From Clostridia bacterium (GTDB lineage Bacteria; Bacillota; Clostridia; Christensenellales; Borkfalkiaceae), in contig JAGASM010000043.1 of NCBI GenBank assembly GCA_017621735.1, forward strand, positions 1 through 64,000: 64,000 nucleotides of DNA, given 5' to 3'. The notes beneath the pieces are model-generated. The model saw only the letters and a program-made list of their open reading frames with translations. It ran no database searches and was not told the DNA's origin. A program made the translations under genes and the position numbers. Positions 16,984-25,856 of this stretch are shown piece by piece (within the stretch, counting starts at the first letter, position 1; every line of letters starts with the position of its first letter).

Positions 16984-19049
16984 TACAGTTCTTGTACGAT
17001 GGGAATGATCATCGGCGATTGCTTGGTTTTTTTATAGAGATAATTTTTCATTGCGCGCTTGACCGCCGCAGCGATTTCTCCGCTTCCCGCATGAGAAGGG
17101 CAACTTTCGATTGCGCGTTCTACGATCTCTTTCAATTCTTTGCGGTAATCGCGCTCGTCGGAAAATACGAATCCGCGACTTTCGATGACGGGATCGCCGA
17201 TGACGACGCCGTTCGAAAGGAATGCCGTTACAATAAATACCCCTTCGCCCGACATCTTCAGTCTATCTTTGAGCACTTCGCTCGTGCCGTAATCTTCAAA
17301 CCCTTCGCCGTCGATAAGTCTCGCCCCCGAAGGAATGCTTTCCCCTTGTTTTAAGGTATCCTCCGTCAGTTCTACGCACACCCCGATATCGGGAATAAAC
17401 GTTTGCACCGATTTCATCCCCGTTTCTTGCGCCAAAAGCACGTGACGGCGCAAATGACGGTATTCCCCGTGTACGGGAATAAAGAATTTCGGTTTTAACA
17501 GCGTGAGCATCGTCTTGTGCTCTTCTTGGCACGCGTGCCCCGAAACGTGGATTTTTTCAAGCGATTCGTAGACGACGTTCGCTCCCTTACGGTAAAGATT
17601 GTTGATAACGCGATAGATCATGCGTTCATTCCCGGGAATCGGACTTGCAGAGATGATGATCGTGTCGTTTGTCCCGATCGTTACCTTGTTAAAATCGCCC
17701 GTCGCCATTCGCGTCAACGCACTCATCGGCTCTCCTTGAGAACCGGTTGAAACGATGACGATTTCCCGATCGAAGAAATTTTTCGTCTTTTCTACGTCGA
17801 CGAGTACCCCCTCGGGCACGGTCAATTCGCCGATCTTTGTCGCCGCTTCTACGACGTTGAACATACTGCGTCCCGAAAGCGCGACCTTTCTTCTGTATTT
17901 GACCGCGATATCGATAATTTGCTGCAAACGGTGCACGTTTGACGCAAACGTCGCGATGATCAGACGTCTATCTGCGTTTTCCGCAAAGAGATGTTCGAGC
18001 GTCGTGCCCACCACCTTTTCGCTCATCGTATAACCGGGACGCTCGACGTTCGTCGATTCGCCGAGATAGAGGAGTACCCCTTTCTTTCCGATTTCGGCAA
18101 TTTCACTCAAATCGATCGGATCTCCCGCGACGGGCGTGAGATCGATCTTAAAGTCGCCGCTATGATACACAACGCCGACGGGCGTTTCAATGGCGAACGC
18201 GACTGCCCCCGCAATCGAGTGATTGACGTTGACAAACTTGACGTTAAAACATCCCGCTTTGACGCTTTCTTTGGGCTTGACCGTCCGTTCTATGATGCTG
18301 TTCAAGCGATGTTCGCGCAACTTATTGTCGGCAAGCGCAAGGGTGAGTTTCGTCCCGTATACGGGCGTAGAAGGGTCGATTTCCTTCATTAAATAAGGAA
18401 GTCCGCCGATATGGTCCTCGTGTCCGTGCGTCAAAAATACCCCGCGTATTTTATGTTTATTTGCCACCAAATAAGAAATATCGGGCACAACGAGGTCAAT
18501 CCCGGGCATGTCCTCCGTAGGGAAAATTACCCCCGCGTCGATTACGATGATGTCGTTTCCGCATTCAAGCGCGGTCATATTCTTCCCGATTTCCCCAACG
18601 CCGCCGAAAAAAAGCACCTTTACCGTTTGCTTTTTCTTCGGTTTTTTCGGCTTTTCGGAAACGGTTACGGGCACTTCCGCTTCTTTCTTTCCCGTCGGCT
18701 TTTTTTCCTCCTGCCTTGATTTTGCCGTTTGTTTGGGTGCGGAAAGTTGAGCGGGGACAATCTTCGTTCCCGATCCTTTTGCACGGGAACGGCGACGCGT
18801 TTGATATCCCGCTTCTTCCATCGCCTCTCCCGTTCTCATTTCACCGAGGCTTACTTTTTGTTTTTTTCCTTCTTTCACAGAAGCATTGCCTTTTTTTGCG
18901 GAGGTCTTTTTGTTGGGCGCGCCTCCTGCATTTTCCTGTTTACGGTTATATGCCTCGATCCCGTTCAAAATGGCAAGTTCGATTGCCCGTTTGGATCCTG
19001 CGCCCTGATTGTTCTTTTTCAAAATTTCACCTTTTTTCATACCGAACAT
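16983..19049 (-). CDS. rnj: Ribonuclease J with long basic N-terminal extension
   Basis: The protein joins a metallo-beta-lactamase and beta-CASP core to a C-terminal domain, as in RNase J, which degrades and matures RNA by 5'-exo and endo cleavage. The zinc motif T-H208-G-H-E-D-H213 is clear, with SGHACQEEH and PVHGEYRHL further on. Residues 1-143 are an unusual Lys/Ala/Gly-rich, probably disordered extension, so the protein is 688 residues against about 555 for Bacillus RNase J. No strong Shine-Dalgarno precedes ATG 19049, and a second ATG is at 19040. A 12-bp hairpin sits immediately upstream. Confidence 0.93.
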   Translation of the reverse strand: MFGMKKGEILKKNNQGAGSKRAIELAILNGIEAYNRKQENAGGAPNKKTSAKKGNASVKEGKKQKVSLGEMRTGEAMEEAGYQTRRRSRAKGSGTKIVPAQLSAPKQTAKSRQEEKKPTGKKEAEVPVTVSEKPKKPKKKQTVKVLFFGGVGEIGKNMTALECGNDIIVIDAGVIFPTEDMPGIDLVVPDISYLVANKHKIRGVFLTHGHEDHIGGLPYLMKEIDPSTPVYGTKLTLALADNKLREHRLNSIIERTVKPKESVKAGCFNVKFVNVNHSIAGAVAFAIETPVGVVYHSGDFKIDLTPVAGDPIDLSEIAEIGKKGVLLYLGESTNVERPGYTMSEKVVGTTLEHLFAENADRRLIIATFASNVHRLQQIIDIAVKYRRKVALSGRSMFNVVEAATKIGELTVPEGVLVDVEKTKNFFDREIVIVSTGSQGEPMSALTRMATGDFNKVTIGTNDTIIISASPIPGNERMIYRVINNLYRKGANVVYESLEKIHVSGHACQEEHKTMLTLLKPKFFIPVHGEYRHLRRHVLLAQETGMKSVQTFIPDIGVCVELTEDTLKQGESIPSGARLIDGEGFEDYGTSEVLKDRLKMSGEGVFIVTAFLSNGVVIGDPVIESRGFVFSDERDYRKELKEIVERAIESCPSHAGSGEIAAAVKRAMKNYLYKKTKQSPMIIPIVQEL

Positions 19050-19053
19050 AGAT

Positions 19054-19080
19054 AGAGAGCTGAAAATGTTTCAGCCCTCT
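19054..19080 (-). other. Hairpin just upstream of the RNase J start
   Basis: Arms 19054-19065 and 19069-19080 pair over 12 positions with one mismatch. No T-run follows in the minus direction, so it is not a plain terminator. It could be an mRNA stability or autoregulatory element. Confidence 0.55.
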
Positions 19081-19105
19081 TTCGTTACGTCGGATACGAC
19101 ACTTA

Positions 19106-21010
19106 TTAATCAAAATTTAAGTCGATTTTTTCGATCAACGTGGTTTTAATCAGTCCTTCGTCAAGAAGTTTCTGATCGTCTTCGTACTCGTACATTGCTG
19201 CGTAATCGACGGGCTCAAACGCTTCGAGCTTTTGCCCTTCTTCCCGTTCCATCATCGATTCGATCAAACGGATTGCACGTTTCAATGCGACTCCGCTCTT
19301 AACTTTGACCATCATCGGCGTTTTTTCGTACATCTTTTCACTTGCAACCTTTTGATGGTAAACGCTGATCGGATATGCATCGGGATTAAGCGCAAGATAA
19401 AGGCACAACGTCTTTCCGCGTACGGTAATTTTAGCAAGCGTTTCTCTTCCCTTTGTAAATCTATCGTTCGCCCAACTGATTTGCGAACGTACCTTTGCGT
19501 AAGAAAGAAGTTCGTTCTTGATTTCTCCGTAATATACCTTTACGTCCTCGTCGCTTTGAATGATTTTCGCAAGGAAACTGCGCTTTAAGCGAAGCATCAA
19601 ACTGGGATCGTCCACCGTTTCTACAACGCCGACGGGAGCCTCTTCCGCTACCGCTACCGACGCCGCGATCTCGTCTTCCGTTTCCGCTGCCGCAATCGGC
19701 TCTTCCACCGTTTCCGCCGCTTCTTCCGCGGGTTCTTCGACGGGCGCTTCCACCGCTTCTTCCGCGGGCTCTTCGACAACCTCTTCAACAGCCTCTTCGA
19801 CGACGGGTTCTTCTGCAACGGGTTCTTCTTCTAATACGACCGCCTGCTCCGCTTCCGTTGCAATTTCTTCCAAATCTTCGTCGTTGGCTTGAAGCAACTG
19901 TGCAAGGCGTTCGGCGATGACGTTGTAATCGAGTTGGTCGGTTACCGCAAGGGCAAGGCGGGTAACGCTTTCTTCGTCGACCGTTACGTCGTAATCGGAA
20001 GCCATTGCCTCAACGACGCCGTCGGTAATTTCTTTCTTTAATTCGTCCGTATCAATCTTTGCGGGCATTTGCGCGATAATTCCCGCCGCAACGATTGCCG
20101 CAATCTTGTCGTAATCGTTTTCGGGCATAGCGGAAACGACCTTTTGCGCGAGTACGTCGTAGTCGATTTCCGCCGCAACGGGTGCGGGAACTTCTTCTAC
20201 AACCTCTTCCACCGTTTCTTCCACGGGTTCCGTTTCGACAACGGGCGCCTCTTCTTCAGAATCGTCGGAAATCAACGCGAGCGCCGCGTCCGTCGGCTCT
20301 TCGCTGTGCGCGCCGATCCGTTCGGAAACCTTTTCGGCGATCAAATCGTAATCGATAAGCGGAACTGCTTGCGCGAGTTGGTCTGCAATCGCGTCGTAAT
20401 CGGGTGCGGGGTTCGCCGCGGAAACACGCTCGTAAATCTCGTCGTAATTAACCTCGGGAATGATTGCGGAAACCTTCTCGGCGATCGTATCGTAATCGAC
20501 TTCGGGAAGAATCGTCGCAATCTTCTCGGCAAGCGTGTCGTAATCGAAGTTGTCTTCCGGAATTTCTTCCACCGCTTCCGCCTCTTCGACGGGAGGATTG
20601 AGTTTTGCGTCAACCTTTTCGGCGATCAAATCGTAATCAACCGCAGGGATTGCTTTAATCGCTTCCAAAACGGCGTCGAGTTTTGCGTTCATTTCGCTCA
20701 ACGCGCCGTCAATCCGCTCGTTTACACAAGCCAAAACTTCGTCCTTTGCAGAAAGAACGGCGGATTCCTGATTTTCAAAGATCGCGGAATTTTGTTGCGA
20801 GAGGAACTTGAACTCCGTCAAGAGCGAATCGACTCCCTGACGAATCCCCTCCATCATCGACTCGTAAGCGGAAACCTGTTGCGTCGTCGCAAAAGAAGAT
20901 TCTTTTGTGATTTCCGCACGCACCTCTTCAATTTTACCGATAATGCCTTTGTAGATTCCTTCCAGCACCAATGCGTTTTTATCTTCGTTGTTGAATTTTT
21001 CAGTCGTCAT
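19106..21010 (-). CDS. Acidic repeat protein with about ten DYDxIAEKV units and conserved C-terminal domain
   Basis: I place the start at ATG 21010 (MTTEKFNNED) because GCGAGG precedes it; an upstream in-frame ATG at 21028 lacks one. The product is about 634 residues. Residues 1-115 look coiled-coil. From about 120 to 380 the motif [DN]Y[DN]xIAxxV recurs roughly ten times, separated by Glu/Pro/Val-rich linkers. A very acidic stretch (EEPVEEAVEE type) follows to about 470. The last 170 residues form a compact domain (LKRSFLAKIIQSDEDVK, SQISWANDRFTKGRETLAKI, RGKTLCLYLAL) that I have seen in hypothetical Clostridia proteins. No membrane segment or signal peptide is visible. Function unknown. It precedes the RNase J gene by 57 bp. 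Confidence 0.82.
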   Translation of the reverse strand: MTTEKFNNEDKNALVLEGIYKGIIGKIEEVRAEITKESSFATTQQVSAYESMMEGIRQGVDSLLTEFKFLSQQNSAIFENQESAVLSAKDEVLACVNERIDGALSEMNAKLDAVLEAIKAIPAVDYDLIAEKVDAKLNPPVEEAEAVEEIPEDNFDYDTLAEKIATILPEVDYDTIAEKVSAIIPEVNYDEIYERVSAANPAPDYDAIADQLAQAVPLIDYDLIAEKVSERIGAHSEEPTDAALALISDDSEEEAPVVETEPVEETVEEVVEEVPAPVAAEIDYDVLAQKVVSAMPENDYDKIAAIVAAGIIAQMPAKIDTDELKKEITDGVVEAMASDYDVTVDEESVTRLALAVTDQLDYNVIAERLAQLLQANDEDLEEIATEAEQAVVLEEEPVAEEPVVEEAVEEVVEEPAEEAVEAPVEEPAEEAAETVEEPIAAAETEDEIAASVAVAEEAPVGVVETVDDPSLMLRLKRSFLAKIIQSDEDVKVYYGEIKNELLSYAKVRSQISWANDRFTKGRETLAKITVRGKTLCLYLALNPDAYPISVYHQKVASEKMYEKTPMMVKVKSGVALKRAIRLIESMMEREEGQKLEAFEPVDYAAMYEYEDDQKLLDEGLIKTTLIEKIDLNFD

Positions 21011-21191
21011 ATCAAACCTCGCGATCAAATATCGTTCTATGGCAGTTCTATATAATAAACCATTCCTAATCTATTTTACACTATATTTGCGTAAAAGTAA
21101 ATATCATTTTCAAATTTTTTTTGTTATTTCTTAAAAAATTTTCAAAAATAAAAAAATTACGCACTTTTGCAAAAAAAAATTTTTCAAACGC

Positions 21192-21220
21192 TTGTCAAAC
21201 GCGACGTAAGAGTATATAAT
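21192..21220 (+). promoter_or_regulatory. Promoter of serC-serA
   Basis: TTGTCA (21192-21197), 17-bp spacer, TATAAT (21215-21220). The A/T-rich stretch before it (21100-21190) could act as an UP element. Confidence 0.8.
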
Positions 21221-21258
21221 AAAATATACAAATATTCACAAAGCGAGGTATATTCCAA

Positions 21259-22332
21259 ATGAGAGCTTATAACTTTGCAGCAGGTCCTTCCACGCTCCCT
21301 CAGGACGTTTTGGAAGAAGCACAACGCGATTTACTCGATTTTTCGGGCACGGGCATGTCCGTTACTGAAATTTCACACCGCAACAAGGCGTTTGAGGCGA
21401 TTGTCAACGAAGGCGAATCCCTCCTCCGTGAATTATTGAATATTCCCGACGATTATGCAGTCATTTTCGTTCAAGGCGGAGCAAGCACGCAATTTGCGGC
21501 AGTCCCCCTCAATTTGATGCATAAAGGCAAAGCGGACTACGTCGTTACGGGTAATTTTGCGAAAAAAGCATTCCAAGAAGGTAAAATCTACGGCGACGCG
21601 GCTTGCGTTGCTTCTTCGGAAGATAAGGTATATTCGTATATTCCCGACGTGAAAAATATCCCCTTCCGCGACGATACGGACTACGTGCACATTTGTTCGA
21701 ACAACACCATTTTCGGAACGCGCTACGTAGAATTCCCCGACGTAAAGGCACCGCTTGTAGCCGATATGTCCTCTGAAATTCTTTCCCGTGAAATCGACGT
21801 AAGTAAATTTGGCGTCATCTATGCGGGCGCACAAAAGAATCTCGCACCCGCGGGCGTTACGCTCGTCATTGCAAAGCGCGACTTAATTCAAAATCCCCTT
21901 TCCGCTTGCCCTACCATGCTCAAATGGAAAGTGCAAGACGAAAACAAGAGCCTTTACAACACCCCTCCCTGCTTCCCCATCTACATTGCAACGCTTGTTT
22001 TGCGTAGATTGAAGAAACTCGGCGGAATTAAGGCGATCAACGAAATTAACGAATACAAGGCGGGACTTTTGTACGACTTTATCGACAACTCCTCCTTCTA
22101 CACCAACAAAGTAGAAAAGAAGTATCGCTCGATTATGAACGTTCCTTTCGTTACGCCAAACGCAGAACTCGACGACGCGTTTGTAAAGAGCGCGACGAAA
22201 GCGGGACTCGTTTCTTTGAAAGGACACCGTTTGGTTGGCGGTATGCGCGCGTCTATTTACAATGCAATGCCCGTCGAAGGCGTAAAAGCGCTCATTGACT
22301 TCATGAAAAAATTCGAAGCGGAGAACAAATAA
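21259..22332 (+). CDS. serC: Phosphoserine aminotransferase
   Basis: Converts 3-phosphohydroxypyruvate and glutamate to phosphoserine in serine synthesis. The 357-residue sequence begins with the family hallmark NFAAGPSTLP and has GTGMSVTEISHR, FVQGGAS and the PLP-lysine region GVIYAGAQKNLAPAG. Length is typical. serA follows after one base, so the two are an operon for the first two steps of serine synthesis. A phosphoserine phosphatase gene is not nearby. Confidence 0.97.
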   Translation: MRAYNFAAGPSTLPQDVLEEAQRDLLDFSGTGMSVTEISHRNKAFEAIVNEGESLLRELLNIPDDYAVIFVQGGASTQFAAVPLNLMHKGKADYVVTGNFAKKAFQEGKIYGDAACVASSEDKVYSYIPDVKNIPFRDDTDYVHICSNNTIFGTRYVEFPDVKAPLVADMSSEILSREIDVSKFGVIYAGAQKNLAPAGVTLVIAKRDLIQNPLSACPTMLKWKVQDENKSLYNTPPCFPIYIATLVLRRLKKLGGIKAINEINEYKAGLLYDFIDNSSFYTNKVEKKYRSIMNVPFVTPNAELDDAFVKSATKAGLVSLKGHRLVGGMRASIYNAMPVEGVKALIDFMKKFEAENK

Positions 22333-22333
22333 T

Positions 22334-23485
22334 ATGAAAGTACTCAAATTAAATGCAATCAGCCCGATTGCGGAACCTATTTTCAAGGGCTACGAATATT
22401 CGGACACGGCGGAGAACCCCGAAGGCATCATGCTCCGTTCCTTTGCGATGCACGAATATCCGCTCGGCGACAACCTTCTCGGCGTTGCACGCGCGGGCGC
22501 GGGCGTCAACAACATTCCCATTGATAAATGCACGGAAAAAGGAATCGTCGTATTCAACACTCCCGGGGCGAACGCAAACGCCGTAAAGGAACTCGTTCTT
22601 TGCGAACTTTTCCTCGGCGGACGTAAAATTGTAGACGGCGCAAATTGGGCGCAAAGTTTGAAAGGTCAAGACGGCGTTCCTAAACTTGTCGAAAAAGGAA
22701 AGGGCAAATTTGTCGGATGCGAAGTGCTCGGCAAAAAACTCGGCGTCGTCGGCTTGGGCGCAATCGGCGCGATGGTCGCAAACGCCGCAATCGACTTGGG
22801 CATGTCCGTTGTCGGTTACGACCCCTTTATCTCCGTGAAAAATGCGTGGATGATCAACAATCGCGTTGAATTCACTTCCGACCTGAATACCGTTTTTGCG
22901 GAATGCGACTATATCACCTTGCACGTTCCCCTCACGCCTGATACGAAGGGAATGATCAACGCGAAGACGTTGGAAAAATGCAAAGACGGCGTCATCATCA
23001 TCAACAATGCACGCGGCGACCTTGTCGTAAATGCGGATATCATCGCGGCAGTAGAAAGCGGAAAGGTTTCTCGCTACATTACCGACTTCCCCGATGAACC
23101 CCTTCTCAATAAGGAAAATATCCTTTGCGTTCCCCACCTCGGCGCGAGCACGCCCGAAGCGGAAGACAACTGCGCTTACATGGCGGCAAAGCAGTTGACC
23201 GATTATTTGGAAAACGGAAACATTACCAACAGCGTCAACTACCCTGCAGTTTCCATGCCGAGAACGAGCGCTTCCCGCGTATGTATCCACCACAAAAACG
23301 TCAAAGAAATGCTCTCGAAAATCCTCGCAATCGTTTCTTCGCAAGGAATCAACGTGGCGCACATGCAAGACCAAAGCAAAGGCGAATACGCATATCTCAT
23401 TCTCGACCTCGACGAGAAACCGAGCGACGCGTGCATCGAACTTTTGAAAACGCTTGACGGCGTCGTTCGCGTAAGAGTTCTTTAA
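22334..23485 (+). CDS. serA: D-3-phosphoglycerate dehydrogenase
   Basis: Oxidises 3-phosphoglycerate with NAD. The nucleotide-binding motif is LGVVGLGAIGAMVANAA and the substrate/catalytic blocks include VARAGAGVNNIP, NARGDLV and CVPHLGASTPEAE. A single C-terminal ACT domain (about 315-383) suggests serine feedback. At 383 residues this is the short form, without the intervening domain of the 520-residue enzymes. It is linked to serC. Confidence 0.96.
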   Translation: MKVLKLNAISPIAEPIFKGYEYSDTAENPEGIMLRSFAMHEYPLGDNLLGVARAGAGVNNIPIDKCTEKGIVVFNTPGANANAVKELVLCELFLGGRKIVDGANWAQSLKGQDGVPKLVEKGKGKFVGCEVLGKKLGVVGLGAIGAMVANAAIDLGMSVVGYDPFISVKNAWMINNRVEFTSDLNTVFAECDYITLHVPLTPDTKGMINAKTLEKCKDGVIIINNARGDLVVNADIIAAVESGKVSRYITDFPDEPLLNKENILCVPHLGASTPEAEDNCAYMAAKQLTDYLENGNITNSVNYPAVSMPRTSASRVCIHHKNVKEMLSKILAIVSSQGINVAHMQDQSKGEYAYLILDLDEKPSDACIELLKTLDGVVRVRVL

Positions 23486-23500
23486 TCAAAAATAACGTTA

Positions 23501-23526
23501 AACCCCGCTTTTATGCGGGGTTTTTT
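23501..23526 (+). terminator. serCA terminator
   Basis: CCCCGC (23503-23508) pairs with GCGGGG (23515-23520), followed by TTTTTT. The T-run abuts the stop of the convergent gene. Confidence 0.92.
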
Positions 23527-24343
23527 ACTGTATTTTTGAATACGTATCCGTTTTTTTAGTACCATCCTTCGACAAAATCCTCCTTCGGTTATAAATCATT
23601 CCCGACGTAAAACAAATCATCATCCAGTACAGCCAAAGCAAAAAAACAATTACAAGCGACAATGCACCGTACAATTTTTCGTAATTGCTAAAACTCAAAT
23701 AAACGTTAAAGGCGATGGAGGCAATCATCCAAGCAACCGCCGTAAGCACGCTTCCCGTTACGTATTTTGAAAACGGAGCGCGATACGGGCAGGCGTACGC
23801 ATTCAATACCCACGCGACGACAAATCCGACGGATAAAACAAAGGTATAGACGACGGGATAATAGATCCATTTTGGAAGGATGCGCGCAATCCAGAAGACG
23901 CCTGCAAGAATCCCCCCTACTATGCCCAAAAATAACACGACGAGAAGCGCAAGCACAATCGCCGAAATGCGAACGCGCAATCCCCTCCCGTACCGCTTAT
24001 GAGAATATATCATTTCTCCGCTTTTGCGCAAATGATAAAAAAAGGCGCTGCCCGACCAAATTGTCGTAACCAAAAAGAGAATTCCCGCTTTCGACTGTGC
24101 TTCTTCCGCATTATCAAGGAGAAAAACAAGCAAGTCTTTTGCCCAACCGAACAGTTCAAGCGACAATATTTCTTCCGTATTGAGTCCCGCGTTTCCAAAC
24201 AAGAGCGATACCCAAAAAGCGAGCGGAACAACAGACAAAATCAAGAAGAAAACTAACGTCCCCGCAACCGTCGTATATTTGTGTGCCGATAAGTAGGCAT
24301 ATCCCTTTCTTACCTTTTCGAATTGCAATTTTAGAAAGCGCAT
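23525..24343 (-). CDS. YihY/BrkB-family inner membrane protein
   Basis: A 272-residue protein with about six membrane helices and the family pattern (TTVAGTLVFFLILSVVPLAFWVSLLFG; later VYLSFSNYEKLYGALSLVIVFLLWLYWMM). The YihY/BrkB family is of uncertain function despite the old name ribonuclease BN. The ATG at 24343 lies inside the 3' arm of a short hairpin and has no Shine-Dalgarno, and only 27 bp separate it from the tuf terminator. Expression may therefore depend on read-through from tuf, or on a promoter I cannot see. Confidence 0.88.
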   Translation of the reverse strand: MRFLKLQFEKVRKGYAYLSAHKYTTVAGTLVFFLILSVVPLAFWVSLLFGNAGLNTEEILSLELFGWAKDLLVFLLDNAEEAQSKAGILFLVTTIWSGSAFFYHLRKSGEMIYSHKRYGRGLRVRISAIVLALLVVLFLGIVGGILAGVFWIARILPKWIYYPVVYTFVLSVGFVVAWVLNAYACPYRAPFSKYVTGSVLTAVAWMIASIAFNVYLSFSNYEKLYGALSLVIVFLLWLYWMMICFTSGMIYNRRRILSKDGTKKTDTYSKIQ

Positions 24344-24361
24344 ACAAACAGTATGCGCTTT
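24333..24361. other. Hairpin covering the BrkB-family start codon
   Basis: GCGCATAC (24338-24345) and GTATGCGC (24351-24358) form an 8-bp stem. On the minus-strand mRNA the ATG lies within the second arm, so the stem would hide the start codon. Confidence 0.6.
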
Positions 24362-24364
24362 TCA

Positions 24365-24410
24365 TTAAAAAAGTAATGGCGGCTTGCAAACTTGCAAGCC
24401 GCCATTACTT
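24365..24410 (-). terminator. tuf terminator
   Basis: Arms 24371-24389 and 24392-24410 are perfectly complementary over 19 bp. In the minus direction the stem is followed by a run of six T. Confidence 0.92.
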
Positions 24411-24429
24411 TGCTTTGAATACGTTTTAA

Positions 24430-25650
24430 TTAGCCAAGAATCTTGGTAACGACACCGGAACCAACCGTTCTGCCGCCTTCACGAACTGCGAAACGAAGAC
24501 CAACTTCGATTGCAACGGGCTTAATCAACTTAACGGAAAGTTTCGTATTGTCGCCGGGCATAACCATGTCCGTTCCTTCGGGAAGGATGATTTCACCGGT
24601 AACGTCCGTCGTTCTGATGAAGAATTGAGGACGGTAGTGGTTGAAGAATGCCGTGTGACGGCCACCTTCATCCTTCGTAAGAACGTAAAGTTGTGCTTCG
24701 AATTCTTTTGCCGTGGGAACGGAACCGGGCTTCGCAATAACTTGTCCCTTTTCGATATCCGTTCTGTTGATACCACGAAGAAGCGCACCTACGTTATCAC
24801 CTGCCATTGCTTCGTCCAACTGCTTGTGGAACATTTCAAGACCGGTGATCGTCGTCGTTCTGGGCTTATCGATAAGACCAACGATTTCTGCGGGTTCACC
24901 AACGTGAGCAACACCGCGTTCAACTCTACCCGTAGCAACCGTACCACGTCCGGAGATGGTGAATACGTCTTCGACAGGAAGAAGGAAAGGCTTATCGTCT
25001 TCACGCTTAGGCGTAGGAATATAAGCGTCGATTTCGTTCATGAGCTGAATGATGCATTGGCATTCGGGAGCTGCAAGAACTTCTTCGTTGGAAGCGCCGC
25101 TCGTTGCCTTTTGAAGTGCAAGGAGCGCGGAACCCTTAACGATAGGCGTATCGTCGCCGGGGAATTCGTATTCGTTGAGGAGTTCACGAATTTCCATTTC
25201 AACGAGTTCAAGGAGTTCTTCGTCGTCAACTTGATCGCACTTGTTCATGAAAACAACGATATAAGGAACGCCTACCTGACGAGCAAGCAAGATGTGCTCA
25301 CGCGTTTGGGGCATAGGACCGTCGGAAGCAGCAACAACGAGGATTGCGCCGTCCATTTGTGCAGCACCCGTAATCATGTTCTTAACGTAGTCTGCGTGTC
25401 CCGGGCAGTCAACGTGTGCATAGTGACGTCCGTCCGTTTCGTATTCGACGTGCGCGGTGTTAATTGTAATACCACGTGCTCTTTCTTCGGGAGCCTTGTC
25501 GATTTCGTCGTACTTCATCTTTTGTGCTTGACCTTTGCATGCCATAACCATCGTGATAGCTGCGGTCAAAGTGGTCTTGCCGTGGTCAACGTGGCCGATC
25601 GTACCAACGTTAACGTGGGGTTTACTTCTGTCGAATTTAGCTTTAGCCAT
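24430..25650 (-). CDS. tuf: Elongation factor Tu
   Basis: GTPase that brings aminoacyl-tRNA to the ribosome. G1 motif [10 protein letters not shown]3 [13 protein letters not shown]4 NKCD and the C-terminal barrel ([19 protein letters not shown]) are all intact. ATG 25650 ([20 protein letters not shown]) follows GGAGGAATTCAAA, so an in-frame codon at 25665 is not the start. The product is 406 residues. It has its own promoter in the 190-bp gap after fusA. Confidence 0.98.
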   Translation of the reverse strand: MAKAKFDRSKPHVNVGTIGHVDHGKTTLTAAITMVMACKGQAQKMKYDEIDKAPEERARGITINTAHVEYETDGRHYAHVDCPGHADYVKNMITGAAQMDGAILVVAASDGPMPQTREHILLARQVGVPYIVVFMNKCDQVDDEELLELVEMEIRELLNEYEFPGDDTPIVKGSALLALQKATSGASNEEVLAAPECQCIIQLMNEIDAYIPTPKREDDKPFLLPVEDVFTISGRGTVATGRVERGVAHVGEPAEIVGLIDKPRTTTITGLEMFHKQLDEAMAGDNVGALLRGINRTDIEKGQVIAKPGSVPTAKEFEAQLYVLTKDEGGRHTAFFNHYRPQFFIRTTDVTGEIILPEGTDMVMPGDNTKLSVKLIKPVAIEVGLRFAVREGGRTVGSGVVTKILG

Positions 25651-25690
25651 TTTGAATTCCTCCAATATTTTTATAAATTTTGATAACTTT

Positions 25691-25708
25691 TCCGATTTTT
25701 CAATCGGA
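25691..25708 (-). other. Hairpin in the tuf leader
   Basis: TCCGATT and AATCGGA pair (7 bp, 4-nt loop) in the about 90-nt leader between the tuf promoter and its ribosome site. Confidence 0.45.
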
Positions 25709-25748
25709 GGTGCAGCTATCTATCATTTCTTGATATAAGCTTACCTAT

Positions 25749-25777
25749 ATTATAACTGATATGCTTGATTTTTGCAA
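25749..25777 (-). promoter_or_regulatory. tuf promoter
   Basis: On minus: TTGCAA (25772-25777), 17 bp, TATAAT (25749-25754). It gives tuf expression independent of the str operon. Confidence 0.78.
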
Positions 25778-25799
25778 ATAAAATACAATAAAATTTTAT

Positions 25800-25856
25800 C
25801 GAAAAAATCAAGTTTTTTCCGTTTTTTCCCGTTTTCGGAAAAAAACGGAATTTTAC
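25800..25856 (-). terminator. Possible hairpin after fusA
   Basis: A long A/T-rich inverted repeat (TTCCGTTTTTTCCCG with CGGAAAAAAACGGAA) lies directly behind fusA. No T-run follows it in the minus direction, so termination may be partial. Confidence 0.45.

Noticed and set aside
25651..25665. Upstream in-frame start for EF-Tu (MEEFK)
   Set aside because: The extra codons are made of the Shine-Dalgarno itself; GGAGG is correctly spaced from ATG 25650.
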